Assembly: GCF_958979055.1 (NCBI RefSeq) | Contig: NC_084886.1 | Span: forward strand, 37,158,154-37,222,153 | Reading direction: 5' to 3' | From: Alnus glutinosa | Taxonomy: Eukaryota > Streptophyta > Magnoliopsida > Fagales > Betulaceae | DNA length: 64,000 nt | In this document: positions 21,291 through 32,127 of the stretch, piece after piece | How positions within the stretch are numbered: position 1 is the first letter of the stretch | Layout of the letters: every line of letters starts with the position of its first letter | Notes under the pieces: model-generated | Told to the model about the DNA's origin: nothing | Database searches by the model: none | Seen by the model: the letters and a program-made list of their open reading frames with translations, nothing else | Made by a program: the position numbers and the translations under genes

Positions 21291-22207
21291 TGATAATTGC
21301 TTAAAAGTACATATTTTTTCTATTAAAATAAGCATTATCATATTATGTTTTATTCTAATTCTTACATTTTATATTTAATTGTGGAATATTGTTTAATTAT
21401 TAAAGTTGAGCTTAAATTGGTATTAATGCAATGAATTGTTATTTTGTAGAAGACCAAAAGAAAAGACGATAAATAAAAGAAGGAAAAGAAGAAAGGAAAT
21501 CAAAGAAATAAAAGATGGAAAGAAAGAATGAATGTCATACCTGGCAGCACCTATTCATTCCATAACAAGAGACACATGCATATTTTTATTTTTTTAAATG
21601 GCGCGCATCTCCTTCCATACTTGGAGAACCGAATAGAAGATGGATTTCTTTCCAAAAGAGAATGCAGTATCAAAGATATTATTTCCTTTCCACACTTAGG
21701 TTGCGGTGCAATTAATGCAAGAAATTCAAATTCTTTCCAGATTAGAAGCACCGAAAAAAAAACCTAGCAAGCTCTATAAATACCATGTTTTGCTCTAGCA
21801 AAAAAAAAGAGGAGAAGAGCAAAGGAGCACAGAAGAGCATAGCGGCGCAGAGTTTGAATTTTTATTTTCTTTGTTTTTAATTTATGTTTAGTACTTTGAT
21901 TATGGAATTTATTTTCATAAACATGAGTGGCTAAACCTCTAGCTAGGGCTAGAGGTGAAGCCTAGTATTTTTATTATGTGTTCTTGAGACTATATTATTT
22001 GTTTTTCATAGATGAATGATTAAATTTTGGGGATGATTTTTATTTGAGAGTAATTTAATGGGACAAGTTTATTTTGATTCCTTATGATTTTTGTTTATAT
22101 CAAATGCTTACTTTGTTTGATTTGATATGATTCGAAAATATATGGAATGCTTAATTTATTGTTTCATGTTTTTGAAATCAAATTCTCAATCAACCATGTT
22201 TGATCTA

Positions 22208-22238
<31 letters not shown>

Positions 22239-22555
22239 CTCATGAATACATAATAAAATACTAGGTGGATCCTTGAAACCCTAGTCTTTTCCAATATTAT
22301 CTTCCAAATCAAATTTATTTATTTTAGTTTCGTAGTTTACTTTTTAATTTAAATTATATTTATCTGCTCCACTTTCGAGTGGAAACCAAAAGCAAAATTC
22401 CTATTTTTTTTATTTATTTTATTTTTTTCTTTCCTGCATAATAATAAAAATTATTCTCGCGTGTCTAATCATTCCTTGTGGATTGACCTCGGACTTACCG
22501 TGATTTATTACTTGCGAAAACCTACACTTGGGTTTGCACCCTTTGTGGTCCAACA
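21291..22555 (+). repeat. 5' LTR of the Athila-like element
   Basis: 1265 bp. It contains CTATAAATA at about 21774 as a likely promoter core, and a T-run around 22,209-22,233 that is shorter in the other LTR. Confidence 0.92.
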
Positions 22556-22561
22556 AGTTTT

Positions 22562-22579
22562 TGGCGCCGTTGCCGGGGA
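22562..22579 (+). other. Primer-binding site, tRNA-Asp type
   Basis: TGGCGCCGTTGCCGGGGA, six bases past the 5' LTR, matches the 3' end of plant tRNA-Asp and is the common primer site of Athila-type elements. Confidence 0.85.
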
Positions 22580-22915
22580 ATGCATTTAAGACACTAAGTT
22601 TAATTATTATTATTTTTAATTTTATTTTGTTTTTTTTAAATAAAAATAAAAATTTATTGTGTTTTTTTTTAACAGGTACCAACTTTCTAATCAATACAGC
22701 TAAGAAATTCAAGGAAGGTTTATTTCTGGAAAAGTGCGAAATCATCATAAATTCTCCAGGTGATATTGTTCTACTTTGTAGCGTATTGAACTAATTTTTT
22801 GTGCATGAGTGTTTGGCAACGCGATTACACAAAAAGGCTTAGTAAAGTAGAAATTGATATTTTCCCTATAGAGTTGCATAATTCTGAGTTAGAGTTTCTT
22901 AACGACTCTATAGAT

Positions 22916-23449
22916 ATGGCTGATGATGAAGGGAGTAACCATGAAGATGAATTTGGAAACCAAGCTGACCAACCTGTTAGAAGCCTTAGAGACTATTTGC
23001 AACCCACTAGGTCAAGTACCCCTTCCTGCGTGGCAGTCCCCGCCAATACAGGAAATTTTGACATTAAACCTGGGGTAGTCCAATTGCTGCCTAAGTTTCG
23101 TGGGCTTGATTCTGAAAATCCTTACATGCATCTCAAGGAATTTGATATGGTTTGTGCTATGCATCTTAGTAATCTTGATGATGTTGTTAAACTTACATTG
23201 TTTCCATTCTCTTTGGCAGAAAAAGCCAGGTATTGGTTACACACCCTAAGGCCCAGAACAATAGGGACATGGCAAGAGATGACCAGAGAATTTTTGAAAA
23301 AGTTTTTCCCAACTCACAAGACCAATACCTTGAGAAGGAGCATCATGAATTTTGCCATGAAAGAAAATGAAACATTTTTTCAATGCTGGGAACGGTTTAA
23401 AGAACTTTTATTGTCATGCCCACATCATGGGTATGAAACATGGCGGTGA
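22916..23449 (+). CDS. gag, N-terminal part (frameshifted)
   Basis: The likely start is ATG at 22916 (MADDEGSNHEDEFG); the frame is open further up but that text does not look like gag. The product has QLLPKFRGLDSENPYMHLKE, then LFPFSLAEKARYWLHTLRP and EFLKKFFPTHKTNTLRR, the core of the plant Ty3 gag domain, which forms the particle around element RNA. It stops at TGA 23447-23449 after HHGYETWR. The following residues of gag continue in the next frame from 23440, so a single base was probably lost around 23,445. Compared with the family layout no domain is missing up to that point. Confidence 0.8.
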   Translation: MADDEGSNHEDEFGNQADQPVRSLRDYLQPTRSSTPSCVAVPANTGNFDIKPGVVQLLPKFRGLDSENPYMHLKEFDMVCAMHLSNLDDVVKLTLFPFSLAEKARYWLHTLRPRTIGTWQEMTREFLKKFFPTHKTNTLRRSIMNFAMKENETFFQCWERFKELLLSCPHHGYETWR

Positions 23450-25410
23450 TTAGTTTTTTTTATGATGGTTTGACTTCCAACATGAGGCAATTTGTAGAGA
23501 TGATGTGTAATGGTGAATTTATGAACAAAGCACCCGATGAAGCTTGGGATTATTTTGATCTTTTGGCCGAAAATGCTCAAGTCTGGGACACCGCAGAAAG
23601 GACTGATAAGGCAAAACCTGAACCCAATTCTAGGGGAGGCTTATATCACATTAAAGCAGATGAGGATATGAGTGCTCGTATTGCTACATTGACAAGGAAG
23701 GTGGAGGCCATAGAGCTAAGCAAAGTGGGTGTGACTAAGAGTTCCAAACCAATTGAGATTAGCTGCGAGATTTGTGAGGCTAATGTGCATTTGACCAAGG
23801 ATTGTCCCACAATCCCTGCGTTCAAAGAGGTGTTGCATGAACAGGCCAATGCGGCCAATGCATATCAAAGACCATTCAATTCACCCTATTCTGAGACATA
23901 TAATCCTAACTGGCGGAATCACCCGAATTTTAGTTGGAGAAATGGTCAATCTGCAAATGAATTTCAAGGATCTTCTTCTCATGTTCCTTATGTGCCACCA
24001 CATAAGCAGACCTTGGAGGAAACATTGCAAGCCTTTATACAAAGCCAATCTCAGATCAACCAAGATACCAGGCAAGATATTCAAGAGTTGAAAAATGCAG
24101 TTGGCAGAATTGAGTCTCAGTTGAATGTGAGAGAGAAAGGAAAGTTTCCAGCCCAACCTGAACCTAACCCAAGGACTCGAGCTGGGGTAAATGAAGTCAA
24201 CAATACTCAAGTGGAACATGCCAAGTCTGTCACTATCCTTAGGAGTGGAAAGGTGGTTAATAAAGAGGTCCCAACAAAAGTTTCACCACGTAAGGGAGAT
24301 TTAGAAACCAAGGAAGATGACAAGCCTAGTGAGGGTGGAGATGTTATGGAGAAAGTGTATGAGCCTGTTGCCCCATTTCCTCAAAGGTTGCTTGCACCTA
24401 AAAAGGGAACAGAAAATCAAGATATTTTGGAAGTGTTCAAGCAAGTGAAAATAAACATTCCTTTGTTGGATGCCATCAAACAAATTCCTTCATATGCAAA
24501 ATTTTTGAAAGATCTGTGCACGATAAAACGAAAGCTTTTTGTTCATAAGAAGGCATTTTTAACAGAGCAGGTAAGTGCTATAATTCAGCAGAAAATTCCT
24601 TTGAAGCAGAAAGACCCTGGATCACCAACTATCCCATGCATCATTGGCAATTCTAAGATTGATAAAGCATTAATGGATTTAGGAGCAGGTGTAAATCTAC
24701 TACCCTACACAGTTTATGAGCAGTTGGGCCTTGGAGAGTTGAAACCGACCAAAGTTGTTCTTCAGCTTGCCGACCGATCTGTTGTTATACCAAGAGGGGT
24801 AGTAGAGGATGTTTTGGTGCAAGTGGATAAATTTTACTTTCCTGTTGATTTCATTGTTTTAGATACAAAGCCTGTTTCACATTCTAGCGTTGATGTTCCT
24901 GTCATTTTGGGACGACCATTTTTGGCTACTTCTAACGCTTTGATTAATTGCAGGAATGGAATCATGAAGCTTGCATTTGGAAATATGACCGTTGAGTTGA
25001 ACATCTTCAACAATTGTAAGCAACCTGTCATTGATGATGACGAGGAGATTCATGAGGTGGACATGATCCAAACCTTGGTAGAAGATAAGTTTTCTCACTC
25101 AATGTTTTCTGATCCTATAGAGGCATGTTTACTAAATCCCATGAGTGATGATATAGAATTGGAAAAAGCTCATGTTATTCTAGATGTTGATCCAGTGATG
25201 GACACTAATGGATGTAACTCATGTTTTGAGGACTTGCATGCACCCATTAAAACTCATCCATCAAGTGTCAAAGCACCCAAAATTGAAAACTTAAAAAATG
25301 GTAATGTTTCTAAAGAAAAATATTTGAAACCATTTTATGAAGATTTGGAGCCGATAGATGAATCTAGTGATTTTGAGGATCCTGTTTATCGAGATCTGCT
25401 AAACACATGA
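23440..25410 (+). CDS. gag C-terminal part and aspartic protease
   Basis: 656 codons open from ATG 23440, a start created by the frameshift. ISFFYDGLTSNMRQFVEMM continues the gag core; a Cys-rich stretch CEICEANVHLTKDC (about residues 109-122) is a knuckle-like motif. A hydrophilic linker with coiled-coil-like KQTLEETLQAFIQSQSQ follows. The protease domain has KALMDLGAGVNLLPYTVY (about residues 408-425) with the catalytic DLGA, then LQLADRSVVIPRGVVEDVL and VPVILGRPFLATSNALI, text typical of Athila-type proteases. The frame ends at TGA 25408-25410 without entering RT. The open length, with no stop across 2 kb, fits a young copy. Confidence 0.88.
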   Translation: MAVISFFYDGLTSNMRQFVEMMCNGEFMNKAPDEAWDYFDLLAENAQVWDTAERTDKAKPEPNSRGGLYHIKADEDMSARIATLTRKVEAIELSKVGVTKSSKPIEISCEICEANVHLTKDCPTIPAFKEVLHEQANAANAYQRPFNSPYSETYNPNWRNHPNFSWRNGQSANEFQGSSSHVPYVPPHKQTLEETLQAFIQSQSQINQDTRQDIQELKNAVGRIESQLNVREKGKFPAQPEPNPRTRAGVNEVNNTQVEHAKSVTILRSGKVVNKEVPTKVSPRKGDLETKEDDKPSEGGDVMEKVYEPVAPFPQRLLAPKKGTENQDILEVFKQVKINIPLLDAIKQIPSYAKFLKDLCTIKRKLFVHKKAFLTEQVSAIIQQKIPLKQKDPGSPTIPCIIGNSKIDKALMDLGAGVNLLPYTVYEQLGLGELKPTKVVLQLADRSVVIPRGVVEDVLVQVDKFYFPVDFIVLDTKPVSHSSVDVPVILGRPFLATSNALINCRNGIMKLAFGNMTVELNIFNNCKQPVIDDDEEIHEVDMIQTLVEDKFSHSMFSDPIEACLLNPMSDDIELEKAHVILDVDPVMDTNGCNSCFEDLHAPIKTHPSSVKAPKIENLKNGNVSKEKYLKPFYEDLEPIDESSDFEDPVYRDLLNT

Positions 25411-27136
25411 ACTCAATTTTGTCATTATAATCGAAATGTCTGTGTCGTAGTTTAGGTTGTTTTTGTTTTGTTTTGTGTGTTTTGTTTTTCTAATTTTTGC
25501 AGGCAATAAGTTTGGTTTATTTTCATCACTTCAAGGTACTCTTCCTAATCTCTACTTCTTTATTTTAATTTGTTACATTAGAGACAATGTAAGTTTTAGG
25601 TTGGGGGGAGGAGCTTGATGCTTGATTATTGTCGTTGTTTTTGTGTTGTTTTGTTTATTTTATATTTTTTTATATTTCAAAAAAAAAAAAAAAAAAAAAG
25701 ACCAATTTTTTTTTTTTATATATTTTCTCAAAAAAAAAAAAAAGTTTTGTGTTTTTCTGTTTGGTGTCTTGCGTGTTTTCTTTTAGTCTCAATTTTGTTT
25801 AAAAAAAAAAAAATCTTGTGTCTTCAGCATAAATTTTTGTTCAAGTTTCATTATGTTACTCCTGCTAAAGAATTTCATTGTTTTCATGCTCAATTCATTG
25901 CACATGCACTCAGCCCAATAAACACGTCTCTTAGTTAAGGATAGAAGTGACTTAGAAATTCTTGAGGATAAAAAATGTGGAGATTTTTAACCCTTGTGAG
26001 TTTTGGGCCAATCATTCTGTGGAGAGGATAAATTTTCATGGAATCTTATTTCTTTTGGATGCGCAGATATTATTCCGTAGTTAGTCTCATTGTTCTCTCT
26101 CTTGGCTGAATGCTAAAAATTGATTTTTTATGTTACACTTGAATTTGAGAACTCATGAATATTGAAGAATTATGCAAATCCTTGAGAGATGAGATTAGGC
26201 CATCTTTTTATATTTTGAGCCTAAAATTTCTTTTCTTGATATATTGTCGCTAGTTACCCCCATTGAGCCTTATGATTAGCCTTTCTTTCTTAAACCCCTT
26301 TCCAAAATATTCCAAGAATGTGGTCAATTAACTTATTCCAATGAGGTGGCGTGTGATTCAAAAAAAAAAAAAAAAAAAAAAAGGGATAAAAAAAAAAGAA
26401 AAAGAAAAAAGAAAAAAAAATTGGGGTTGATGTTCAAGGACAGAAGGTATATTTCGAAGAAGGAATAGTGCTTATTGGAGGAAAATATGGAAAAAGAAAT
26501 TGATTGAAATGTTAGAAGATGATGAAGTTCCAATTATTCTTGAAAACATTTCTCACTTTTACCATTACCTTTGTGTTAGTTATTTCCCTTCTCTTAACCC
26601 TACATTACGTCCTAATGAAAGTCCTTATTTGATCTCAAGGAATGCATGGTTCAGAAATTTTCATGACTAACCAATGAGTGTGGTATAAATTATTTTCAGC
26701 AGCCTTTCATGAGACTACTTGTTCTTTCTTGATTAAGCGGTTTTCATATGATCTATATGTGAGATATTTGATTTTTGCTTACCTTATTCCACTCACATAT
26801 ATTTGAGAGTGTTACACCTAATTCAGAGTGATGTCAATTGTTGAGTGTTAACACCGGTAAGGCTTGAATCAAAACATAATTATTTTGATAGAATTTCAAG
26901 GTCATGCAAATCTGAAATTGAGAGTGTGTTTATGTTGGCTGAAAATTCCACTCACATTGAGTTATGAGAGCATCTGAAAATTCTTTGATCGTTGTCAGTA
27001 TTATGAATTTGGACTGTTTTTTTTTTTTGTGTTAATTGAAAAAAAAAAAAAAAATCTCTTTTCTTGAGTCTCTGCTTGTAATGCGTGTGAACTCGCTTGA
27101 ATTGCTAGAGACTAGCAATAAGCTGATTGGGGGGTG
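25411..27136 (+). other. Non-coding 3' region of the Athila-like element
   Basis: After the protease frame comes AGACAATGTAAG then TTAGGTTGGGGGGAGGAGC (about 25,595-25,613), the purine-rich motif that in full Athila elements lies between pol and the env-like region. Pol has therefore dropped out between protease and this motif. The remainder has long A- and T-runs and only short chance frames. It ends in TTGGGGGGTG, the polypurine tract next to the 3' LTR. Confidence 0.65.
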
Positions 27137-28394
27137 TGATAATTGCTTAAAAGTACATATTTTTTCTATTAAAATAAGCATTATCATATTATGTTTTATT
27201 CTAATTCTTGCATTTTATATTTAATTGTGGAATATTGTTTAATTATTAAAGTTGAGCTTAAATTGGTATTAATGCAATGAATTGTTATTTTGTAGAAGAC
27301 CAAAAGAAAAGACGATAAATAAAAGAAGGAAAAGAAGAAAGGAAATCAAAGAAATAAAAGATGGAAAGAAAGAATGAATGTCATACCTGGCAGCACCTAT
27401 TCATTCCATAACAAGAGACACATGCATATTTTTATTTTTTTAAATGGCGCGCATCTCCTTCCATACTTGGAGAACCGAATAGAAGATGGATTTCTTTCCA
27501 AAAGAGAATGCAGTATCAAAGATATTATTTCCTTTCCACACTTAGGTTGCGGTGCAATTAACGCAAGAAATTCAAATTCTTTCCAGATTAGAAGCACCGA
27601 AAAAAAAACCTAGCAAGCTCTATAAATACCATGTTTTGTTCTAGCAAAAAAAAAAGAGGAGAAGAGCAAAGGAGCACAGAAGAGCATAGCGGCGCAGAGT
27701 TTGAATTTTTATTTTCTTTGTTTTTAATTTATGTTTAGTACTTTGATTATGGAATTTATTTTCATAAACATGAGTGGCTAAACCTCTAGCTAGGGCTAGA
27801 GGTGAAGCCTAGTATTTTTATTATGTGTTCTTGAGACTATATTATTTGTTTTTCATAGATGAATGATTAAATTTTGGGGATGATTTTTATTTGAGAGTAA
27901 TTTAATGGGACAAGTTTATTTTGATTCCTTATGATTTTTGTTTATATCAAATGCTTACTTTGTTTGATTTGATATGATTCGAAAATATATGGAATGCTTA
28001 ATTTATTGTTTCATGTTTTTGAAATCAAATTCTCAATCAACCATGTTTGATCTATTTTATATTTTTTTTTTTTATGTCTCATGAATACATAATAAAATAC
28101 TAGGTGGATCCTTGAAACCCTAGTCTTTTCCAATATTATCTTCCAAATCAAATTTATTTATTTTAGTTTCGTAGTTTACTTTTTAATTTAAATTATATTT
28201 ATCTGCTCCACTTTCGAGTGGAAACCAAAAGCAAAATTCCTATTTTTTTTATTTTTTTTATTTTTTTCTTTCCTGCATAATAATAAAAATTATTCTCGCG
28301 TGACTAATCATTCCTTGTGGATTGACCTCGGACTTACCGTGATTTATTACTTGCGAAAACCTACACTTGGGTTTGCACCCTTTGTGGTCCAACA
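27137..28394 (+). repeat. 3' LTR of the Athila-like element
   Basis: 1258 bp, differing from the 5' LTR by about five substitutions and by T/A-run lengths. Confidence 0.92.
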
Positions 28395-28399
28395 GTAGG

Positions 28400-29059
28400 T
28401 TCACGGATATGACCAGAATACATACATTTCCAAGCATTTGGACAATTCTTCCACTTCCAATGCATGCAATCGATGCTTCCCAGCATTCCTGGAAATCCAC
28501 GACTTTCGCCAATTGCTAGCAATCTAGCAATGTCTTCTGAGTTTGGCGACCTCAAGTACTCGGCAGAAAAAATTGAAACTACCGCTTTAACAAAATGTAT
28601 AAAGCTATCCATTGCGGTCCTTTCTCCAATCCGTAAGTATTCATCCATCAAATCTGCAGTTACTCCATAAGCGAGCATCCTAATTGCAGCAGTCATCTTT
28701 TGTAGAGAAGAATGTCCGAGCTTTCCAGCAGCATTTCTTTCTTGAACAAAATATCTGTCATGAGATATTATTGCGTCGTGAATGCGCATAAAAAGGTCAC
28801 GGCGCATACGAAACCTCCTTCGAAATTTGTTGGGAGGATATACCGCTGATTCCGCAAAATAATCGTGGAATAGGTTTTCTTGGCCTTGCAAAGAATTACG
28901 CCAAATAGTATTGCGACGTCGACCAGAAACACGTCGTGATCTTGATCCTCCTTCGCCATCCAATCGTTCTTTTACCACAGCAAAAGTTGAAATTATTTCC
29001 AACTCATCATCGGAGGAAGAATCATATTGAAGGCTATCAAGTTCAAGAATATGATCCAT
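28400..29059 (-). pseudogene. Harbinger transposase, N-terminal half
   Basis: The likely start is the ATG at 29059 (MDHILELDSLQYDSSSDDE). The visible 220 residues include a basic stretch GSRSRRVSGRRRNTIWR, then LFHDYFAESAVYPPNKFRRR and FRMRRDLFMRIHDAI, the conserved lead of plant PIF/Harbinger nucleases. HSSLQKMTAAIRMLAYGV and YLRIGERTAMDSFIHF follow, then GMLGSIDCMHWKWKNCP, which holds the first catalytic Asp. It is open up to HIREPT, where the LTR element interrupts it. The other half, with the second Asp and the Glu, is at 20658-21285. This half has no internal stop. Confidence 0.9.
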
Positions 29060-29947
29060 AGAGGGAAAGGATATTGAAATGGATTAAAATAAGTGAGACA
29101 ATGAATCTATTTAAATTGAAAGAACACAAGCTTGGTTGTAAAATGGATGGAAAACAATAAGGCAATTGGTCTATTTAAATTTGTTCTTGAACACTCAGGT
29201 TCGATTGTGTTTCATGTTTCAACTACAAACCATAAATGTAAATTTAATTCACAACCACCATTGCCAACTGCCGACTAGTTTAGTAGCTATAAATGTAGGA
29301 AGCGTATACACACGTTTTCACTTTTTACTGCTGTGGAGTACGCACAATTGATAGCAGTTGATAGTAGTTGGCAATAAGACGCTGGTGCAATTTAATGACT
29401 ATTAATGTTGTAATTAAGGATTTCTAGCTATCTGCGTACCAGCTTCAAGGGAAGGGAAAAAGTGAAAAACCATGTTTTGGATCAGATGTTGGGCTTTGGT
29501 TCTCGCGTGGACTAGGAGCTTGTGGCTATTGAATTTGTTGATTTCTTGCTTGCATGTTCCTGTTCGTCAATTGAGGCTTACGGAATATCTCAGCAAAGCT
29601 ACCCACCATGCAACTTTCACTTGTGTTGGGTATCATCCACAATACATCAACCCACCTTCTAGAACCTTCCCTTGAAAAAAAAAATTTCATTCCCAGCTGT
29701 TTTGATCAAACCATTTAAATGGTCATTTAATAGTTTTATGAACATAAAAACAAAGATATGAAGGGTTGGTTGGGAGTTAGTTGGGAGTTGGTTGGTACAA
29801 AAAAGTAGGAAAGAGAAAAAAAGAATAAAGTAAGAGTAAAAAAAAGTATTTAATTGATATAGGGAAAGTTAAGGGAATCTATTGTGGGGTGTTTTTTTAT
29901 AGGGAAGCAAAAAATAGTTTTGTTCCCTAAATTTAGGGAAAATGGTT
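29060..29947. other. Harbinger right subterminal region
   Basis: Upstream region of the transposase and right subterminal part of the element. Open frames at 29166-29675 resemble nothing I know. Near the end are CCCTAAATTTAGGG and GGTTGGTTGGGAGTTGG-type repeats (29,764-29,795). Confidence 0.4.
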
Positions 29948-29971
29948 GGGAATCTGCTGCTAGTGCTCTAA

Positions 29972-30257
29972 GCTTTGAAGCCGGATAGAGGGACTAGCAT
30001 CCAGGCTAGGCTGTGCTTCTACCAAGTGGAAATTTGCAATCATGTCTATTGCCTGGGAGACAACGACCATTGGGTTAGAGAATTTGTTACTGAAAACTAG
30101 GTCATTCCTTCTTAACCAAATCCCCCTAGCCATCGAAAGAGCTTCCAGCATTTCCTCCCCATCCAGTCTGTCTCGTAATTGCTACAACCAATCCATTCCG
30201 TCAGTAGGAAAGATCGATAGTTTTTGCACCCTGCGACTCCCTTCTTGCCATACAGCA
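29972..30257 (-). pseudogene. LINE ORF2 segment upstream of the RNase H domain
   Basis: Minus strand 30151-29960 reads MLEALSMARGIWLRRNDLVF then SNPMVVVSQAIDMIANFHL and stops being LINE at the TAA/TIR of the Harbinger element. The W..RN..VF pattern just before the RNase H-like domain is standard in plant L1 ORF2. Confidence 0.75.
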
Positions 30258-30272
30258 GAACATAAAGTAATT

Positions 30273-30690
30273 CAAAGGTCGAATACATCTGTTTGATAAG
30301 GCCACAGGTCAGTGATTCGTACTGACAACTACAGTACGAATAAAGCCTCTCTAAACCTCATCAAGATTTGGCTCGCACTGGCTCTCTCTAATTTTTTATT
30401 CTTCTACTCTCTCTCTCTCTTGTTGCTTGGTTTCTAGTCCAAGCTTGCAGGTTTCGGCTACTGGTATATGAGAGAGCTTAGGAGACTTGGAAGAATGAGA
30501 TTGGAATTGATTTTGGGATCTTGAAGATGGTAGCTGTTGATTTTTCATTCTCCGGTCCAGATAATCGGGTAACTGGCTAACTGCCTACTATTACACACCC
30601 GGTTAACTGGAAACCCAATTAACTAGCTACTTGGTTATCGGAGCCCGTTGGCGATTTTGGCCAACTAGCTACCCTGAAGCCGATTACCGG
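30273..30690. other. hAT-like element, right part
   Basis: Contains a (CT)n stretch near 30,405 and a block of degenerate GGTTAACTGG / TAACTAGCTA words at 30,550-30,690 that mirrors the left end of the hAT-like element. No gene is seen. Confidence 0.4.
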
Positions 30691-32072
30691 TGATAATAGC
30701 TTAAAAGTATTTATTTTATCTATTAAAATAAACATTATCATACTTTATTATGATTTAATTCTTGCATTTTATATTTAATTAGGAAATATTGTTCAATTAT
30801 TAATCTTAAGCTTAAATGATATATTAATGCAAGAAATTTTGTTATATAGGAATTACAAAAGAAAGCAATGAGTAAAAGCCAAGAGGTGGGTCAAAAGAAA
30901 AAGTTCATCCTATGCCCAGATAAAGTCCAACATGTAATACAAGAAGATGTGAAACTAAACTGCTGGATCTACGAATTGGAGAAACATTAATTCTAATACT
31001 ACTACATGACAAAACAAGAAAAATAAAAAGGAAGATTGAAACCTAGTCTATCACTAAGACTATGGGTAATACAAAATCAAGAAGAAAAATGTCTCTTTGG
31101 CCCTTGCAAAAAGAAGTAGTGTTTTGTTTCAAGTGTAAAAGAAAGACATGGAACATATAGAAGACTGGGATTCCTATAATTGTACAAATCCCAAAAAAAG
31201 AATAACTCTTATCTCTATAAGAGAAGATGCACAGCAAAGGAAAAAGGAATTTTCAGCAGTCTTTCTTTCTCTTTAACTCAGTGACGGAGTTGATTTTTAA
31301 AAGGCTTTTGAAGATTTTCGACTGATTCTAGTTATTTGTTGTTTTCAATTTATTTTCTTTTAGTTGTTTATGTTTGATGTTTAGTACTTTAGTTGTTGAA
31401 TTTATTTCTATAGTTATGAGTTGCTAAATCTCTAGTTAAGGTTAGGGGTGAAGCCTAGTTTTTTTTTTTTTGTTTTTTTTTTTATTTTTATGTGTTCTTG
31501 AGAGTATTTTATTTGTTCTTTATAGATTAATGATTGAATGTTGTGAATGATTTTTATTTGAGAGTAATTTAATGGGACAAGTTTATTTTGATTCATTATG
31601 TTTTTTGTTTATATCAAATACTTACTTTGTTTGATTTGTTATGGTTCGAAAATATATTGGATAACATGTTTTTGAAATCAAATTCTCAACCAACCCATGT
31701 TCGATTTATTTTATATTTGATTTGTGCCTAATTGTTTTATCTTCCGATTAGAAGAGTTGATTCGCTACCTAGTTGAGTTAAAAATATGTCTCAGGAATAC
31801 GTAATATAATGTTAAGTGGATCTCTAAAATCTTATAGTTTTCCATTAATTTTCCCTAATTCTATTTTTATTGATTTAGTTTAGTCAATTAAATTTTAATT
31901 TACCATCTCTCATTTGCTCTACTTTTTAGTGGGAAAATCAATTCAATTTACTTTTCTGCACAATAATAGGAATTTTACTTAGTATTTACCATTCCCTGTG
32001 AATCGACCTCGTACTTATCGATAATTTATTACTTACGAAAGCTTGCATTTGGGTTTGCACTTTTTTTTATCA
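30691..32072 (+). mobile_element. Solo LTR related to the Athila-like LTRs
   Basis: It starts TGATAATAGCTTAAAAGTA and ends TTTATCA, and along its 1.38 kb follows the LTR at 21291-22555 with many substitutions and insertions (for example GGTGAAGCCTAG, GAGTAATTTAATGGGACAAG). It carries no internal region. The flanks ACCGG and CCGAT/ACCGA match only if one base of the end is shared, so its duplication is uncertain. It is clearly older than the full element. Confidence 0.8.
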
Positions 32073-32127
32073 CCGATTTTAGTCGATAACCGGGAACTGG
32101 CTCCGGGTTTTCACCCTCAGTAACAAA

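Larger units (their letters stand above)
21291..28394 (+). mobile_element. Athila-like gag-protease LTR element lacking RT/IN
   Basis: A 7.1 kb element with LTRs of 1265 bp (21291-22555) and 1258 bp (27137-28394), both starting TGATAATTGC and ending CCAACA, flanked by GTAGG at 21286-21290 and 28395-28399. A tRNA-Asp-type primer site adjoins the 5' LTR and a polypurine tract the 3' LTR. Only gag and protease are encoded; RT, RNase H and integrase are absent, so any movement needed enzymes from a relative. The LTRs differ by about five substitutions plus homopolymer length changes, the lowest divergence in the window. It is inserted in the Harbinger transposase just after the codons for HIREP. 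Confidence 0.93.
16487..29968. mobile_element. PIF/Harbinger DNA transposon with both ORFs
   Basis: Termini GAGCACTAGTAGCAGATTCCC (16487-16507) and the inverted GGGAATCTGCTGCTAGTGCTC (29948-29968) match at 20 of 21 positions. TAA flanks both ends (16484-16486 and 29969-29971), the 3 bp TSD of this superfamily. Inside are a Myb/SANT-like ORF1 on plus and a DDE transposase on minus, convergent. Taking out the LTR element at 21291-28394 and one TSD copy leaves about 6.4 kb. Nonsense changes in both genes show it is inactive. Confidence 0.92.
15938..30257 (-). mobile_element. L1-type LINE, 5'-truncated, split by a Harbinger element
   Basis: The minus strand ends in a poly(A) tail (T-run at 15,938-15,967 on plus). 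GAACATGAAGTAATT at 15923-15937 recurs as GAACATAAAGTAATT at 30258-30272, 14 of 15 matching, which fits the target-site duplication of a target-primed insertion. Only the C-terminal end of ORF2 is present (29,972-30,257 then 15,985-16,483). It sits inside the hAT-like element. Confidence 0.8.
15116..32119. mobile_element. hAT-like element carrying the inner nest
   Basis: Left end TGGGTGTAAATTT, right end GGGTTTTCACCCTCA: short inverted termini around GGGTG(T/A)AAA, a common plant hAT end, followed inside by several TAACCGG words at both ends (15,145-15,230 and 30,545-30,690). It interrupts copia gag between the codons for DPFVT and FITFVTTR. The flanking 8-mers GTGATGAA (15108-15115) and GTAACAAA (32120-32127) match at 5 of 8, the mismatches being transitions, so they may be a decayed duplication. 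Its own sequence is only 15116-15937 and 30273-32119, less the solo LTR. No transposase is recognised, so it is non-autonomous. Confidence 0.55.

Noticed and set aside
21528-21767. A 79-codon frame found twice with identical sequence (also 27374-27613)
   Set aside because: It lies in both LTRs of one young element, so the duplication reflects the LTRs and not a conserved small gene.
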